The notes under the pieces: model-generated
What the model saw: the letters and a program-made list of their open reading frames with translations, nothing else
What the model was told of the DNA's origin: nothing
Databases searched by the model: none
Program-made: the position numbers and the translations under genes
Part shown: positions 12,969-22,256 of the stretch, piece by piece
Position numbering within the stretch: the stretch's first letter is position 1
Layout: each line of letters begins with the position of its first letter
IMG/VR virus record: IMGVR_UViG_3300033149_002637
Location: 1 to 46,005 of that record
Length of the DNA: 46,005 bases
Source: a virus
Strand: one strand, 5' to 3'

Positions 12969-13056
12969 GCGCTAATAAATCACTGCCTACCAATAATTGA
13001 TACATTCATTACAGAAGCAGACTATGCTCATAAATATGCCGTATCAGAAAATAGAA

Positions 13057-13085
13057 TTGACGCCGAGAAATCTGTGTGGTATAAT
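13057..13085 (+). promoter_or_regulatory. Rightward sigma70-like promoter of the late block
   Basis: -35 TTGACG (13057-13062), exactly 17 bases, -10 TATAAT (13080-13085, perfect). Predicted start near 13092, about 23 bases before the first late gene, whose AAGGAG is at 13103-13108. Confidence 0.85.
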
Positions 13086-13114
13086 GATGTAAGGCCACAA
13101 ATAAGGAGACCATA

Positions 13115-13774
13115 ATGCCTAGTGTCAAACTAAGCGAGCAAGATTCAGAACTTCAACAGAATAAATATGAGGAATTCATTGAGTCCCTTCAGCACCAACG
13201 AAGTAATGTACCTGTGTCCATGTCCATGTCCACAGCTGATGCACCGGATAGTATTGAAAACAGCGAACACAAACAAGACATCTTTAATTGCCTTGCGAAT
13301 AACTGGAGCGCAGAGCGGATTCACGCATTTCTTTTGCAAACGGATGGTACCAACATATCCATAGATGCAATTAAAGAGTACCGCAACAGTTTGCCAGATG
13401 ATGTCTTTCTCCCTATTACATACCTCCAGAGTAAGTTTAAAGAACTTGACATTGAAGTTGATGCGGTTGGTGAACTTGCTCGCTTGCTTAAATTGAAAGC
13501 AGAGCGTTTGGATATGGCGCTATTCCTTGAGAGCTGTACACATCCACTTAATCCAATAGTTGATGAGCAGGCACGTGGGTACTGGAACTTGCTCAGAGAG
13601 TATCTTGCAATTCAAAAGGGGCTTGGTTTTTTCACTGTAGATACAGCGAGCAATAGATTACCTGCAAATGTACCAGTGGGTGAAATACCAACCATACACG
13701 CTCTGTTAGAGTTGGTTCCGACTGAGCGTGCTACATCGATTGATGCTGATGTGAGGGAGTTAGAAAAGGTATGA
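13115..13774 (+). CDS. Putative terminase small subunit
   Basis: 219 residues, first gene behind the late promoter and ending one base before the large terminase. N-terminus is polar and low complexity (VPVSMSMSTAD), followed by EHKQDIFNCLANNWSAERIH and a region resembling a small HTH (ISIDAIKEYRNSLPDDVF), then helices (VGELARLLKLKAERLDMALF). Position, size and the HTH-like part fit a small terminase that recognises packaging sites on the genome, but I see no diagnostic motif, so the call rests mainly on context. Confidence 0.55.
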   Translation: MPSVKLSEQDSELQQNKYEEFIESLQHQRSNVPVSMSMSTADAPDSIENSEHKQDIFNCLANNWSAERIHAFLLQTDGTNISIDAIKEYRNSLPDDVFLPITYLQSKFKELDIEVDAVGELARLLKLKAERLDMALFLESCTHPLNPIVDEQARGYWNLLREYLAIQKGLGFFTVDTASNRLPANVPVGEIPTIHALLELVPTERATSIDADVRELEKV

Positions 13775-13775
13775 G

Positions 13776-15599
13776 GTGCAGAACTTGAATCTAGCTACCA
13801 AAGACCTCCTGTTAATCCGCGCTGCATTAATGCGCAACTTTACTGTTGAACAGCTTGAGCGCACTGGCTTAATTAATGAACCAATTGATAGCCATATTGT
13901 TCGCCTTGCATTAGCAGCAGTTGATTTTGAGTTCTTTAAGCAGTTCTATCTTGGTCATCACTTCTATCTTCCATCCGCTGAGATGCACCATGAGATAACC
14001 AAAGAGATTGAGTACATCATCCGCACGAAGGGGAAAATCTACAGTGCGGTTGTATGGCCTCGTGGTTTTGCAAAAACAACAACGGTTACGTTAGCACTAC
14101 CTTTGTGGTGTGCACTTTTACGTAAGCGACGCTACATTCTAATTATCTCTGACTCACATGACCAAGCAAAACAACAGCTTGCAAATTTGCAGGACGAGAT
14201 TGAGAACAACGAACGTATACACGAAGACTTTGGTGACATGAAAGGTCGTGTATGGCAGCGTTCAGAGATTGAGCTTGCTAATCACGTTCGCATAGAAGCA
14301 CTTGGTTCTGGTATGAAGATTCGTGGGCGTAAGTATCTGCAATTCAGGCCAGATTTATTCGTGCTTGATGATATTGAAAACCTCAAGAGCGTTCAATCTA
14401 AAACACAGCGCGGGGCTACCTATGCGTGGCTCACACAATCAGTTATACGTGCTGGTTGGGATGACACTAAAATCTTTATTGCTGGTAACTTCTTACACTT
14501 TGATTGTATGCTAAAGCGCGTTGTTGCCAATCCTATGTTTAGGAGTAGGGTTTTTAAAGCGGTAGTTTCATGGGCTACGAATCAGGGTCTCTGGGATGAG
14601 TGGGAAGCTTTATTAACTAATCTTGGTGACAAAAACAAGAGTGAGACAGCACGTGCATTCTTTAATCTGCACAAAGATGAGATGCTTGAAGGTGCTAAGA
14701 GTGCTTGGCCAGAAGCTTACTCATACTACGATCTTATGGTTATAAAAGTCTCTGAGGGTGATACTTCATTCTCAACTGAGCTACAGAACGATCCAAGAGA
14801 CCCATCTAGGTGTATCTTTAATCGCTGGCACACATATAGAAAGGAGTATCGACCAAACAAGGATGGTGCACCTGAGCTTTGGCTGGTTCCTACTGGTAAT
14901 GGAGTAGCTACGCGCCTCATTGACTGCATGAAATTCGCTTTCACTGATCCATCACTTGGTAAAACAGCATCAGCCGACTATTCTGCCATAATGATTATCG
15001 CCAAAGCACCTAACAATCAAATGTATCTCCTTGAGTCTGATATTAAAAGACGTTCGCCAACACAATTAATGCTGGATCAAGATGCATGGGCGCGTAGGTA
15101 TACATTCTCTCGTTGGGGAATTGAGAGCAATCAATTCCAAGCCTTCTTTGCATCTCAATCAGCACGTGATAGCATGGCAAAGGGCACCAACATTCCATAC
15201 ATGCAAATACCTCAGTACGGTGATAAAAGTCTGCGCATCTCCACTTTGGAACCTGATCTAACGAATGGCTATTTGCTCCTACTTGAAGGTGGACAAACTC
15301 TTCTGAAGCAACAATTATCTGAGTTTCCAGTTGGTGCCCACGATGACGGCCCAGACGCTTTAGAGGGCTGCCGTACAATCGCACAGAAGTGGGCACCTAT
15401 TGCAAGCTCAGAAATACTACAATCAGAAGCATACAATTTTGGAAGACAAGAAGCATTTTATGGCCATAGGCGAATTAACATGCCTGATCCCTACGCTGAA
15501 CATGATGCACGTGCACGTGAGGTTGAAAATGAACGTAGAGCGGCACTAAAACTGGAACCCTTACCTGAGCCAGTATTTGTACCTCAAATGTTCTACTAA
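13776..15599 (+). CDS. terL: Terminase large subunit
   Basis: 607 residues, GTG start with AAAGG seven bases before. ATPase: Walker A-type WPRGFAKTTT at residues 94-103, followed by the YILIISDSHDQAKQQL coupling strand, and Walker B LFVLDDIEN near 193-201 (hydrophobics then Asp-Asp). Nuclease (RNase H fold): AFTDPSLGKTASADYSA near residue 388 supplies the first catalytic Asp, and DDGPDALEG near 523 the last. This is the motor that cuts and packages DNA into the prohead. The length and the motif set are typical. Lies between the putative small subunit and a metallophosphoesterase. Confidence 0.96.
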   Translation: MQNLNLATKDLLLIRAALMRNFTVEQLERTGLINEPIDSHIVRLALAAVDFEFFKQFYLGHHFYLPSAEMHHEITKEIEYIIRTKGKIYSAVVWPRGFAKTTTVTLALPLWCALLRKRRYILIISDSHDQAKQQLANLQDEIENNERIHEDFGDMKGRVWQRSEIELANHVRIEALGSGMKIRGRKYLQFRPDLFVLDDIENLKSVQSKTQRGATYAWLTQSVIRAGWDDTKIFIAGNFLHFDCMLKRVVANPMFRSRVFKAVVSWATNQGLWDEWEALLTNLGDKNKSETARAFFNLHKDEMLEGAKSAWPEAYSYYDLMVIKVSEGDTSFSTELQNDPRDPSRCIFNRWHTYRKEYRPNKDGAPELWLVPTGNGVATRLIDCMKFAFTDPSLGKTASADYSAIMIIAKAPNNQMYLLESDIKRRSPTQLMLDQDAWARRYTFSRWGIESNQFQAFFASQSARDSMAKGTNIPYMQIPQYGDKSLRISTLEPDLTNGYLLLLEGGQTLLKQQLSEFPVGAHDDGPDALEGCRTIAQKWAPIASSEILQSEAYNFGRQEAFYGHRRINMPDPYAEHDARAREVENERRAALKLEPLPEPVFVPQMFY

Positions 15600-15611
15600 A
15601 AAGGAGACAGC

Positions 15612-16445
15612 GTGATTCATAGAAGCATCATTTTTGCTGACATACATGTGGGCAGTACCTCCGCTTTATGGCCGCCTGAACAGCCATTAAGTGGTGGTGG
15701 GAGATATGTACTTAACAAGAAGCAGGAATTCCTTTTAAAGTGGTGGGGAGATGCCACACGTCAAATCAGGAGGTTGAAACCGGATGTAGTTGTGGTGCTA
15801 GGTGATGTTATACAGGGTAAAAGTACCCGCGATGGACAGCTAGTCACCAATCGAAGTGATATTCAAAGGAGTGCAGCCTTTAAGCTGATGAGTCCGATAA
15901 GAGAAAAAGCCCACAAGTTTTTCATGCTCAGGGGAACACCATGGCATGAGGGTAAGGCGTCTGAAGATTCCTATGACTTAGCAGAGATGTTACACGCTGA
16001 GATGTGTCCTGAAACTGATGAAAGGCTTTTTTGGGAACTTTTTCTACGGCTTCCAGGTGGGAGTAAACCCGTCTTACACTTTACACATCACATAGGAGCA
16101 ACAAAGGTTTCCTGGTATGAAGCTACTGTACCGCTGAGAGACACTTTAATGCTGCTTTCAGAATTAGGGCGTTGGTATAAGAAAGAAGCTCCTGATGTTC
16201 GCTTGACAGTTCGTGCACACAGACACCGCTGTATTGGTGTCTTTATTGCGCCTGACATTCAAGCGTGGACTGTTCCTGCATGGCAGATGAAAACAGCCTA
16301 TGCACATCAAAAAGCTATAGTTACACTGCCACACATCGGTTATCTGATAGTAGAATGGGACGGAGATGACATTGTAGTGAAACCACGTATGCGTCCAGTG
16401 CCACCACCCAACATTGTAGATTTTCAGCTCAAAGGTGAGGAGTAG
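15612..16445 (+). CDS. Calcineurin-like metallophosphoesterase
   Basis: 277 residues; GTG start after AAGGAG. Metal-binding motifs of the calcineurin-like superfamily are in order: FADIHVG (Asp10-x-His12), VVVVLGDVIQG (GDxxxxG), RGTPWHEGK in the place of the GNHE/D block, FTHHIG, and RAHRHR (GHxH equivalent). The usual Asn-His of GNH is replaced by Thr-Pro-Trp-His, so substrate range may be altered. Such phosphoesterases are recurrent next to terminases in some phages; candidate activities are nuclease or phosphodiesterase in packaging or DNA end processing, none demonstrated. Confidence 0.85.
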   Translation: MIHRSIIFADIHVGSTSALWPPEQPLSGGGRYVLNKKQEFLLKWWGDATRQIRRLKPDVVVVLGDVIQGKSTRDGQLVTNRSDIQRSAAFKLMSPIREKAHKFFMLRGTPWHEGKASEDSYDLAEMLHAEMCPETDERLFWELFLRLPGGSKPVLHFTHHIGATKVSWYEATVPLRDTLMLLSELGRWYKKEAPDVRLTVRAHRHRCIGVFIAPDIQAWTVPAWQMKTAYAHQKAIVTLPHIGYLIVEWDGDDIVVKPRMRPVPPPNIVDFQLKGEE

Positions 16446-16475
16446 AAAAGGTGTCTAGTAAGGATATTTACCACA

Positions 16476-17249
16476 ATGTGTGATGTGACAATTATCGTGC
16501 CGACGTATGACACACCTGACTTTTTGAAACAGTGTCTATCAGCTATAGAGCGTAATACAGTCGCGCCTTACAAGATATTTGTTGTAGACGATAAAAGTCC
16601 ATCACTTGAAATGCGCAACCTCTTGCGGAGCATCAAAAGCAGATGTAGTGTTGCCAAGTCACGCATTCGTCGTGGCTTTGCTGGTATTAACAACTGGGCA
16701 GTGTCTCATACGAACACCAAATATGTGTGCCTTTTGAATTCTGACACTGAGCCTGGTTACATGTGGCTGACTTATTTGCTTGAAGAGCTTGATAATCATG
16801 AAGACGTTGGAATAGTTGGTGCAAAACTGCTATACCCACCACAAAAGGGCTACAGTTTGGGGGGTAGCATCCAACATGCAGGAGTTGCTCGTAATAAAGA
16901 GGGATTGCCATATCACATCTATGGCGGGCAGCCTTCAGACTTTCCAGCCGCTAATGTTCGCAGGGAGTTAAATGCTGTCACATTTGCGTGTGCACTTATT
17001 CGACGCAAGTTATGGGACGAAGTGGGCGGTCTTGACGAAGGCTACGTTATGGGTCAGTTCGAGGACATAGATTTTTGCAATAAGACACGACGCGCCGGTT
17101 GGAAAATCATTTATCAACCGAAGGCAACGCTCTTACATTATGAGCATGGTTCAGGTGATGAGTTTGTTACTAAGCACAGTCTACACAATCGAGATCGACT
17201 TATGAGCATTTGGGGTAATCTTGGATCGGATGAACACCTATTTGTTTAG
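16476..17249 (+). CDS. Glycosyltransferase family 2 (rhamnosyltransferase-like)
   Basis: 257 residues. The GT-A fold signature is complete: VTIIVPTYDTPDFLKQCLSA at the start, IFVVDDKSPS near residue 35, LNSDTEP near residue 85 (the DxD-type sugar-nucleotide/metal site), GGLDEGYVMGQFEDIDFCNK with the ED acidic pair near 190, and a closing RAGWKIIYQPKATLLHYEHG. This is the layout of GT2 enzymes that add sugars to glycan chains. First gene of the sugar cassette, 30 bases after the phosphoesterase. Cytosolic, no membrane segment. Acceptor unknown. Confidence 0.93.
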   Translation: MCDVTIIVPTYDTPDFLKQCLSAIERNTVAPYKIFVVDDKSPSLEMRNLLRSIKSRCSVAKSRIRRGFAGINNWAVSHTNTKYVCLLNSDTEPGYMWLTYLLEELDNHEDVGIVGAKLLYPPQKGYSLGGSIQHAGVARNKEGLPYHIYGGQPSDFPAANVRRELNAVTFACALIRRKLWDEVGGLDEGYVMGQFEDIDFCNKTRRAGWKIIYQPKATLLHYEHGSGDEFVTKHSLHNRDRLMSIWGNLGSDEHLFV

Positions 17250-17257
17250 GGGGAAAA

Positions 17258-18145
17258 ATGTTTAAGTTCTCTGTGATTATTCCGACGTACAATAGAAGAG
17301 AAAACCTCTACTTGACGCTTTGTGCTCTTGATAAAACATTGCTGCATTACAAGCATCCTGTTGAAATCATTGTCATGGACGATGGGTCTACTGACAACTC
17401 ACTTGAGGTAATGCATGAGTTCAGAGACAGATTTGCATTGCAATACCGCTGGCAGCCACATGATGGTTTCGGCGTAACGTCAGCGCGTAATCGCGGGTGT
17501 GCTATTGCGCGTGGAAAGAACTTCCTGTTTGTGGATTCTGACATATTGCTAACACCGGAGTCACTCGCTCATTTAAGCAACATAGTCAATGCCAATCCAA
17601 GCGTTATCATCGCTGGTCGCTACGACTGGATGCTGCCAATGCACATACGTCCGTATGATGTTTACCACAACTGGGACAAGATAATTGCCGGCACACTTCC
17701 TTCGGCACAGTTTGGTGGTGATCCAAAGGGTATTATCGGTGTAGACCCTCGGTATAGAGAAAATCCTGAAGTGTTTGACAGGCGTATTATTCAAACAGAG
17801 TATGCTTCGAAATTATACAGTGGCGTCTTGATGTTTCCAAAGGAAATCTTCTGGGAACTTGGTGGTTACGATGAGAAAATTAGGGCGCATGGTGGCTCAG
17901 ACTGCGAGATGGGCATTCGTGCACAGCTGGCAGGTTACAAAGCAATTTTCACCAGCTTGGTACATGGCTACCACGTGTATCACGATAGAAATCAATCTGC
18001 ACATCGTACAAGTGTCAAAGCTAATGTTAAATACATAGCGTCGAAGCATAATCTGAACAAAGTTGGTTTGCACGTGTGGCATGTTGGTGACGATTATGGC
18101 ATTTGCGAAAAGGGACATAGTCCATTAGCGAGGGAAGAATTGTGA
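17258..18145 (+). CDS. Glycosyltransferase family 2 (galactosyltransferase-like), copy A
   Basis: 295 residues. FSVIIPTYNRRENLYLTLCA, then IIVMDDGSTDNS, then ARNRGCAIARGKNFLFVDSD (the Asp-Ser-Asp of DxD near residue 92), and a C-terminal GGYDEKIRAHGGSDCEMGIR block with an acidic Asp-Cys-Glu. This is the GT2 plus GT27-type C-terminal domain seen in chondroitin-polymerase-like enzymes. Strong resemblance to the next gene throughout, including a shared RYDW-LPMxI-P-DV-H-W segment in the middle, so the two arose by duplication. Starts at ATG 17258 after GGGGG. Confidence 0.92.
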   Translation: MFKFSVIIPTYNRRENLYLTLCALDKTLLHYKHPVEIIVMDDGSTDNSLEVMHEFRDRFALQYRWQPHDGFGVTSARNRGCAIARGKNFLFVDSDILLTPESLAHLSNIVNANPSVIIAGRYDWMLPMHIRPYDVYHNWDKIIAGTLPSAQFGGDPKGIIGVDPRYRENPEVFDRRIIQTEYASKLYSGVLMFPKEIFWELGGYDEKIRAHGGSDCEMGIRAQLAGYKAIFTSLVHGYHVYHDRNQSAHRTSVKANVKYIASKHNLNKVGLHVWHVGDDYGICEKGHSPLAREEL

Positions 18146-18963
18146 AAGCAGTATCGTTCTCCTTTGTCATCCCAACATATAATCGTAAGCGAAATGTCTC
18201 TCTACTACTGCATGCACTAACCCTTCAGACTGACCAAGATTTTGAAGTCATCATTTCTGACGACGGTAGTACAGATGGTACAGAGAAAATGCTTCAGGCA
18301 TTTAGAGGGCGTCTACGTCTCAAATACCTTTGGCGCGAGCACAATGGATATCGTGTAAGTTTAGCACGTAATGAGGGAACTCGTCATTCTGATTCAAGTT
18401 CTACCCACATTTGGTTTCTTGACAGCGACATTCTCTTGAATAAACACGCTGTTGAATCCGCGCGTGCCCTTTGCACTCGTGAGCCTGATGCCATCATATG
18501 TGGTCGTTACGATTGGCTGCCACCTATGAAGATTACACCACATGATGTAGAACATAGATGGAATGTACTAACAACTGGGCGTTTACAAAGGATTAGCGTT
18601 GATTATCCTCACGAAACTGGTGTACGACCAGATCACAGGGGTACTAAGTATAAAGACAAGGGGCTTTACTTTGACTGTAAAACGCGCCGTAAAAGTGGTG
18701 GCACTCTGAGTGGAAATCTAATTGTGCCTAAAATCTGGCTCGCGCGCGGTTTTGATGAAACTATACATGGACAGGGACAAGATGGAGAGTTTGGTCATCA
18801 CATAAGCGATACACTTGGTGCTGAGTGTATCTTCTGTGACAAGATTGTAGGCTATCACATGGCACATTTTTGTGACAATGAGTGGCGAACCTCGTCAGTA
18901 AAAAGAACCATACGTTATATTAATGCTAAATACAGATTGCATGACACGTCAGCAAAGTGGTGA
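18142..18963 (+). CDS. Glycosyltransferase family 2 (galactosyltransferase-like), copy B
   Basis: 273 residues; GTG start overlaps the preceding stop as GTGA. VSFSFVIPTYNRKRNVSLLL, VIISDDGSTDGTE, SLARNEGTRHSD and WFLDSDILL give the GT2 core; RYDWLPPMKITPHDVEHRW and HGQGQDGEFGHHI repeat features of copy A. The second acidic motif here is Gln-Asp-Gly-Glu instead of Ser-Asp-Cys-Glu. The pair are tandem paralogues that probably add two related sugars or act on two acceptors. The predicted protein ends before the coupled methyltransferase. Confidence 0.92.
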   Translation: MKAVSFSFVIPTYNRKRNVSLLLHALTLQTDQDFEVIISDDGSTDGTEKMLQAFRGRLRLKYLWREHNGYRVSLARNEGTRHSDSSSTHIWFLDSDILLNKHAVESARALCTREPDAIICGRYDWLPPMKITPHDVEHRWNVLTTGRLQRISVDYPHETGVRPDHRGTKYKDKGLYFDCKTRRKSGGTLSGNLIVPKIWLARGFDETIHGQGQDGEFGHHISDTLGAECIFCDKIVGYHMAHFCDNEWRTSSVKRTIRYINAKYRLHDTSAKW

Positions 18964-18967
18964 AACA

Positions 18968-19537
18968 ATGAAACTAGACCTCACACAGAAATTAGAGAAT
19001 CCCCAAAAGTCTTGGGATGATGATTGGGAAAGGATTTGGACGTTCTATTACTGGCGTCTTCACAGTAACTACCGTGCAATGGAGCCTTTTTTACACGCGC
19101 CTGTTTTGGATGTAGGCTGCGGGCCTGGTTTTCTATCTGCACGTGTTTTCCCAAACCTCAATTGGTATACAGGTATCGACATATCACCAAAAGCGCTTGA
19201 GTATGGTAGGTTCCTATTCCCAGGCGCTCGTTTTGTGCTTGGAGACGTAGAACACAATCCGCTTCCGTTTAATGATAATGAGTTTAAAACTGTGGTCTGC
19301 ATGGAGCTGATAGAACACATTCAGGAGCACAATGTGTTAGTACCTGAGATGGTACGAGTAAGTAATGAGTACATCGCTTTCACGGTGCCAATTTCTATGT
19401 CTGGCGTCGGGCATATCCATCCAGTTTGGTCTGCTAATGACGTGTATCGATTTGCTTCCAAGATGGGTACTGTGTTGGAGATACATAGTTATCACGAAAC
19501 AAATCACCATCTTGCTTGGGTGAGGGTGAACAAATGA
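18968..19537 (+). CDS. SAM-dependent methyltransferase (class I)
   Basis: 189 residues from ATG 18968, four bases after the previous stop (an in-frame ATG at 18923 inside the upstream gene is rejected). Motif I is VLDVGCGPG at residues 46-54, with the acidic end of strand 2 at GIDISPKALEY and motif III-like DVEHNPLPFNDNEF; then CMELIEHI. This is the small-molecule class (UbiE/Methyltransf_11 type). Within a sugar cassette it most likely methylates a sugar or glycan hydroxyl or carboxyl group, but the substrate cannot be read from the sequence. Confidence 0.9.
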   Translation: MKLDLTQKLENPQKSWDDDWERIWTFYYWRLHSNYRAMEPFLHAPVLDVGCGPGFLSARVFPNLNWYTGIDISPKALEYGRFLFPGARFVLGDVEHNPLPFNDNEFKTVVCMELIEHIQEHNVLVPEMVRVSNEYIAFTVPISMSGVGHIHPVWSANDVYRFASKMGTVLEIHSYHETNHHLAWVRVNK

Positions 19538-20241
19538 AGCACGCTTCTTTGTGTGTGTTATCATTCAATCGGAAGGAAGTGATGGAGAGAAGCTTAAAAA
19601 CTCTTCAAGCTAACACACGTTATCCATACGAGTTGATTATCCTAGATGATGGTAGCAACAGATTTACACAGGAGTATCTGTTCAAGGTTGTGAGAGCACA
19701 CGCAGCAGCTACTGTACTATTTAATACAGACCGAAATCTCGGCATTGGAATTGCAGTTAATCGTGGCTTTCAAATCGCGCGTGGCGATTATCTGTTCAAG
19801 CTGGATGCCGACCTAATGTATAAGTCAGGTTGGTTAACCGAGTCAGTGCGTTTGTTGGAACAGCATAGAGAAATTGGCTGCCTCGGCTTGTTCAAGTATT
19901 GGCACAAGCCACGTATCTTTTCGGAGAACATCATCAATACCTATGCTGATTACTATGAAGTAGTAGATTTTGTGGGTTCTGCAATCGGGATGCGTCGTGA
20001 AATCTATGAGCAGTTTGGTGCTTGGCATGAACAGACACATACATTTGGTGAGGACAAACAATTCAAGATGAAAGTGCAAGCTGGTGGCTTTCAACTAGTG
20101 CTACCAAAAAATGACCTTGCAGAGAACGTTGGCTTTGGCGAGTATAAAACATCACTAATCAAAGAGGTGCATATGGAAACCGGGAAGCATGTCTACAATG
20201 CACCATATAAGGAACCCCTCATATTCGGAAAGGTGCGGTAA
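19534..20241 (+). CDS. Glycosyltransferase family 2
   Basis: 235 residues; ATG at 19534 overlaps the methyltransferase stop as ATGA. ASLCVLSFNRKEVMERSL, LIILDDGSN, ARGDYLFKLDADLMYKSGW (DAD form of DxD) and FGEDKQFKMKVQAGGF near 180 (the ED motif) define a GT2 enzyme with a short C-terminal tail. It lacks the GT27-like extension of the two preceding enzymes and has no membrane anchor. Donor and acceptor unknown. Confidence 0.92.
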   Translation: MKHASLCVLSFNRKEVMERSLKTLQANTRYPYELIILDDGSNRFTQEYLFKVVRAHAAATVLFNTDRNLGIGIAVNRGFQIARGDYLFKLDADLMYKSGWLTESVRLLEQHREIGCLGLFKYWHKPRIFSENIINTYADYYEVVDFVGSAIGMRREIYEQFGAWHEQTHTFGEDKQFKMKVQAGGFQLVLPKNDLAENVGFGEYKTSLIKEVHMETGKHVYNAPYKEPLIFGKVR

Positions 20242-20243
20242 TC

Positions 20244-21254
20244 ATGACAGACCAGTATATGCAGAATTATGTGCGCCCAAAAGGTGAACCCCGCGTTGCA
20301 TTTGTCTCTCGCTGGTACTACATATGGCCCGCATGCGGCGAGCTTGCACATGCGTATAGAGAATGGGCTACTACAATGGTGTTACCATTTCCGATAAAGG
20401 AAAAAGGTGTGCCATTTCAAAAGACCTATGAGGACATGATTACTTACTTCGATCCCCAACTATTACATCTTGGCCCAACTTACTATGGGAGCAATTACAT
20501 CAGCTATGATTTTCTGAAACGTTTCAAAGATGCAAAACCCTACCGTAAGATTATAGCCACTCACGCTGAGACCACAGTAAAGGGCAATCGCATGAGAACG
20601 TTCACTGAATTGCCTAAACTGGTAGACATTGTGTACACTTGTAGTCCATCACTTGTGAGGACAATCAAAAAAGCGTCAGGCTGTGATAATGTCAGGTTCC
20701 TGCCAACTGCTGTTGACCATGAGGCATATCATCCAGTTAATGTGAAAAAGCAATTTGATCTACTTTTCTTGGGTTATCCTGGTGGGGCTAAGAAATCTAG
20801 GGACAAAGTAATAGTTCAACTAGATAGGGATTTTGCTGACCTTTGGGTTGGTGGAGCTTGGTGGGAGCCTTACAATCTACGCCACACTTTCCCTGGTGCA
20901 TTCAGATCGCATTTCAATGAATGGAACTCACGTGCTCGAATTGGATTGTGCTTGATACCCGATGAGCACAAGACACTTGAGCAATATTACACATACCGCT
21001 TGACAAACACTATGGCGACACAAACCTTTGCGATGACGAGCTACACACCTGGATTGGAGAAACTGTTCACCCGTAAGGTGCACCTTGATTGGTACGAAAC
21101 TTACGACGAATTGGTTGCATTACTTAAATACTGGTTGTCGCATGACAAGGAACGTGAGCAAGTGGCTCGTCAGGGTAGAGAACATGTTCTGAAGCATTTT
21201 ACTCTTAAACAGCAAACACGACAGCTTTTGATGGATGTAGGAATAACAGTATGA
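20244..21254 (+). CDS. CgeB-like / GT-B glycosyltransferase
   Basis: 336 residues. N-terminal Rossmann-like half includes VAFVSRWYYIWPACGELAHA and IATHAETTVKGN; a switch segment FLPTAVDHEAYHPV (near residue 155) is followed by the C-terminal half with FDLLFLGYPGGAKKSRDKVI, LCLIPDEHKTLEQYYTYRL, a TYRLTNTMATQTFAMTSYTP segment corresponding to the family's donor-binding region, and a C-terminal helix with REHVLKHFTLKQQT. This is the CgeB/Glyco_trans_1_2 type of GT-B enzyme. The preserved LP-x-A-V-D-x-E-x-Y-x-P switch supports function as a glycosyltransferase. Coupled by ATGA to the ATP-grasp gene. Confidence 0.85.
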   Translation: MTDQYMQNYVRPKGEPRVAFVSRWYYIWPACGELAHAYREWATTMVLPFPIKEKGVPFQKTYEDMITYFDPQLLHLGPTYYGSNYISYDFLKRFKDAKPYRKIIATHAETTVKGNRMRTFTELPKLVDIVYTCSPSLVRTIKKASGCDNVRFLPTAVDHEAYHPVNVKKQFDLLFLGYPGGAKKSRDKVIVQLDRDFADLWVGGAWWEPYNLRHTFPGAFRSHFNEWNSRARIGLCLIPDEHKTLEQYYTYRLTNTMATQTFAMTSYTPGLEKLFTRKVHLDWYETYDELVALLKYWLSHDKEREQVARQGREHVLKHFTLKQQTRQLLMDVGITV

Positions 21255-22243
21255 ACATTTTGGTTACTGGTATAGGTGGTGGTGTTGGACAGAGTATTGT
21301 CAAGAGCTTACAGGACACCGAACATACCATCATTGGTGTTGATAGCGAAGTATTAGGCGCTGGGGTTTATGCTGTTGCAAAAGCATATAAAGTGCCTTAC
21401 GCGAACGCGCCTGGCTACATAGATAAACTATTAGAAATCTGTGATAAAGAAGAATGTGACATGCTCTTCCCAGGTCTTGATGCTGAGCTGCTGATACTAT
21501 CAGAGAATGCGAAGATGTTTCAAGACATTGGTACTTTTGTTGTTGTAAGCTCACCAGATGTCATTAAGATTTGTGATGATAAATTGCGTACTTCTTGGTT
21601 CCTGTTAGAGCATGGGTTCTATGCTCCAGAAACTTGGTCGCTAACAGATTCTGCTGTTTCCTATTTGAAATTTCCTTTGGTATTGAAGCCAATGAGGGGT
21701 GGTGCACGCTCTAAGGGTGTGTACGTAGTTAGAGATTTTGCGGAACTTTCTTATAGGCTTGCTACAATAGATATGAATAACTATGTTAAGCAGGAGTACA
21801 TTGCTGGCGATGAGTATACCTGTGGAAGCATTACAATCAATGGACGCTGTAGTGGTACTATTGTGATGCGCCGCATACTACGAGATGGAGACACATACAA
21901 GGCTTTTGTTGTGGCAGATCAAAGAATACACGACTATGTATGTGCCGTTGCAGATGCTTTGAAACCACTTGGCCCTTGTAACTTTCAACTAAGAATGAAG
22001 GGCGATCAACCGTACATATTTGAAATTAACCCCAGATGTTCAGGGACTACATATTGCCGTGCTTTGGCTGGTTTCAATGAGCCTCTAATGACTGTAGATT
22101 ACTTTGAAAGTGGTAGCCTCCCAACATACAAGATACATGAGGCAACCTTTTTGCGTTACTGGTCAGAGTTGATGGTGGAAAATATTCGTGTTGACACGTT
22201 TCGAGAGTGGGGCGTGTTGAAGAACTATGATGGAAGGTTATAG
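21251..22243 (+). CDS. ATP-grasp enzyme, carbamoyl-phosphate-synthase-like
   Basis: 330 residues. A Rossmann-type start (ILVTGIGGGVGQSIVKSL, FPGLDAELLIL) precedes the ATP-grasp: KFPLVLKPMRGGARSKGVY supplies the lysine that holds the ATP phosphates, YVKQEYIAGDEYTCGSI the adenine pocket, and FEINPRCSGTTYCRA the magnesium-binding Glu and Asn. Family members ligate a carboxylate to an amine or thiol. In an amino-sugar cassette it may amidate or acylate a sugar or peptide (inference). Start overlaps the CgeB-like gene; ends before an epimerase. Confidence 0.9.
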   Translation: MNILVTGIGGGVGQSIVKSLQDTEHTIIGVDSEVLGAGVYAVAKAYKVPYANAPGYIDKLLEICDKEECDMLFPGLDAELLILSENAKMFQDIGTFVVVSSPDVIKICDDKLRTSWFLLEHGFYAPETWSLTDSAVSYLKFPLVLKPMRGGARSKGVYVVRDFAELSYRLATIDMNNYVKQEYIAGDEYTCGSITINGRCSGTIVMRRILRDGDTYKAFVVADQRIHDYVCAVADALKPLGPCNFQLRMKGDQPYIFEINPRCSGTTYCRALAGFNEPLMTVDYFESGSLPTYKIHEATFLRYWSELMVENIRVDTFREWGVLKNYDGRL

Positions 22244-22256
22244 TGGGGGTTGTTTG

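Larger units (their letters stand above)
12716..13056. other. Divergent control region between early and late blocks
   Basis: About 340 bases with promoters facing both ways at its two ends, a GC-rich middle with repeated GCCCATGC/CTTG sequence (12870-12900) and a 9-bp hairpin (12938-12968). No gene is supported; a - strand frame at 12781-13005 has no ribosome site and unlikely composition. Confidence 0.6.

Noticed and set aside
12781-13005. - strand frame of 74 codons in the divergent control region
   Set aside because: It crosses the promoter and hairpin, lacks a ribosome site and has a low-complexity composition.
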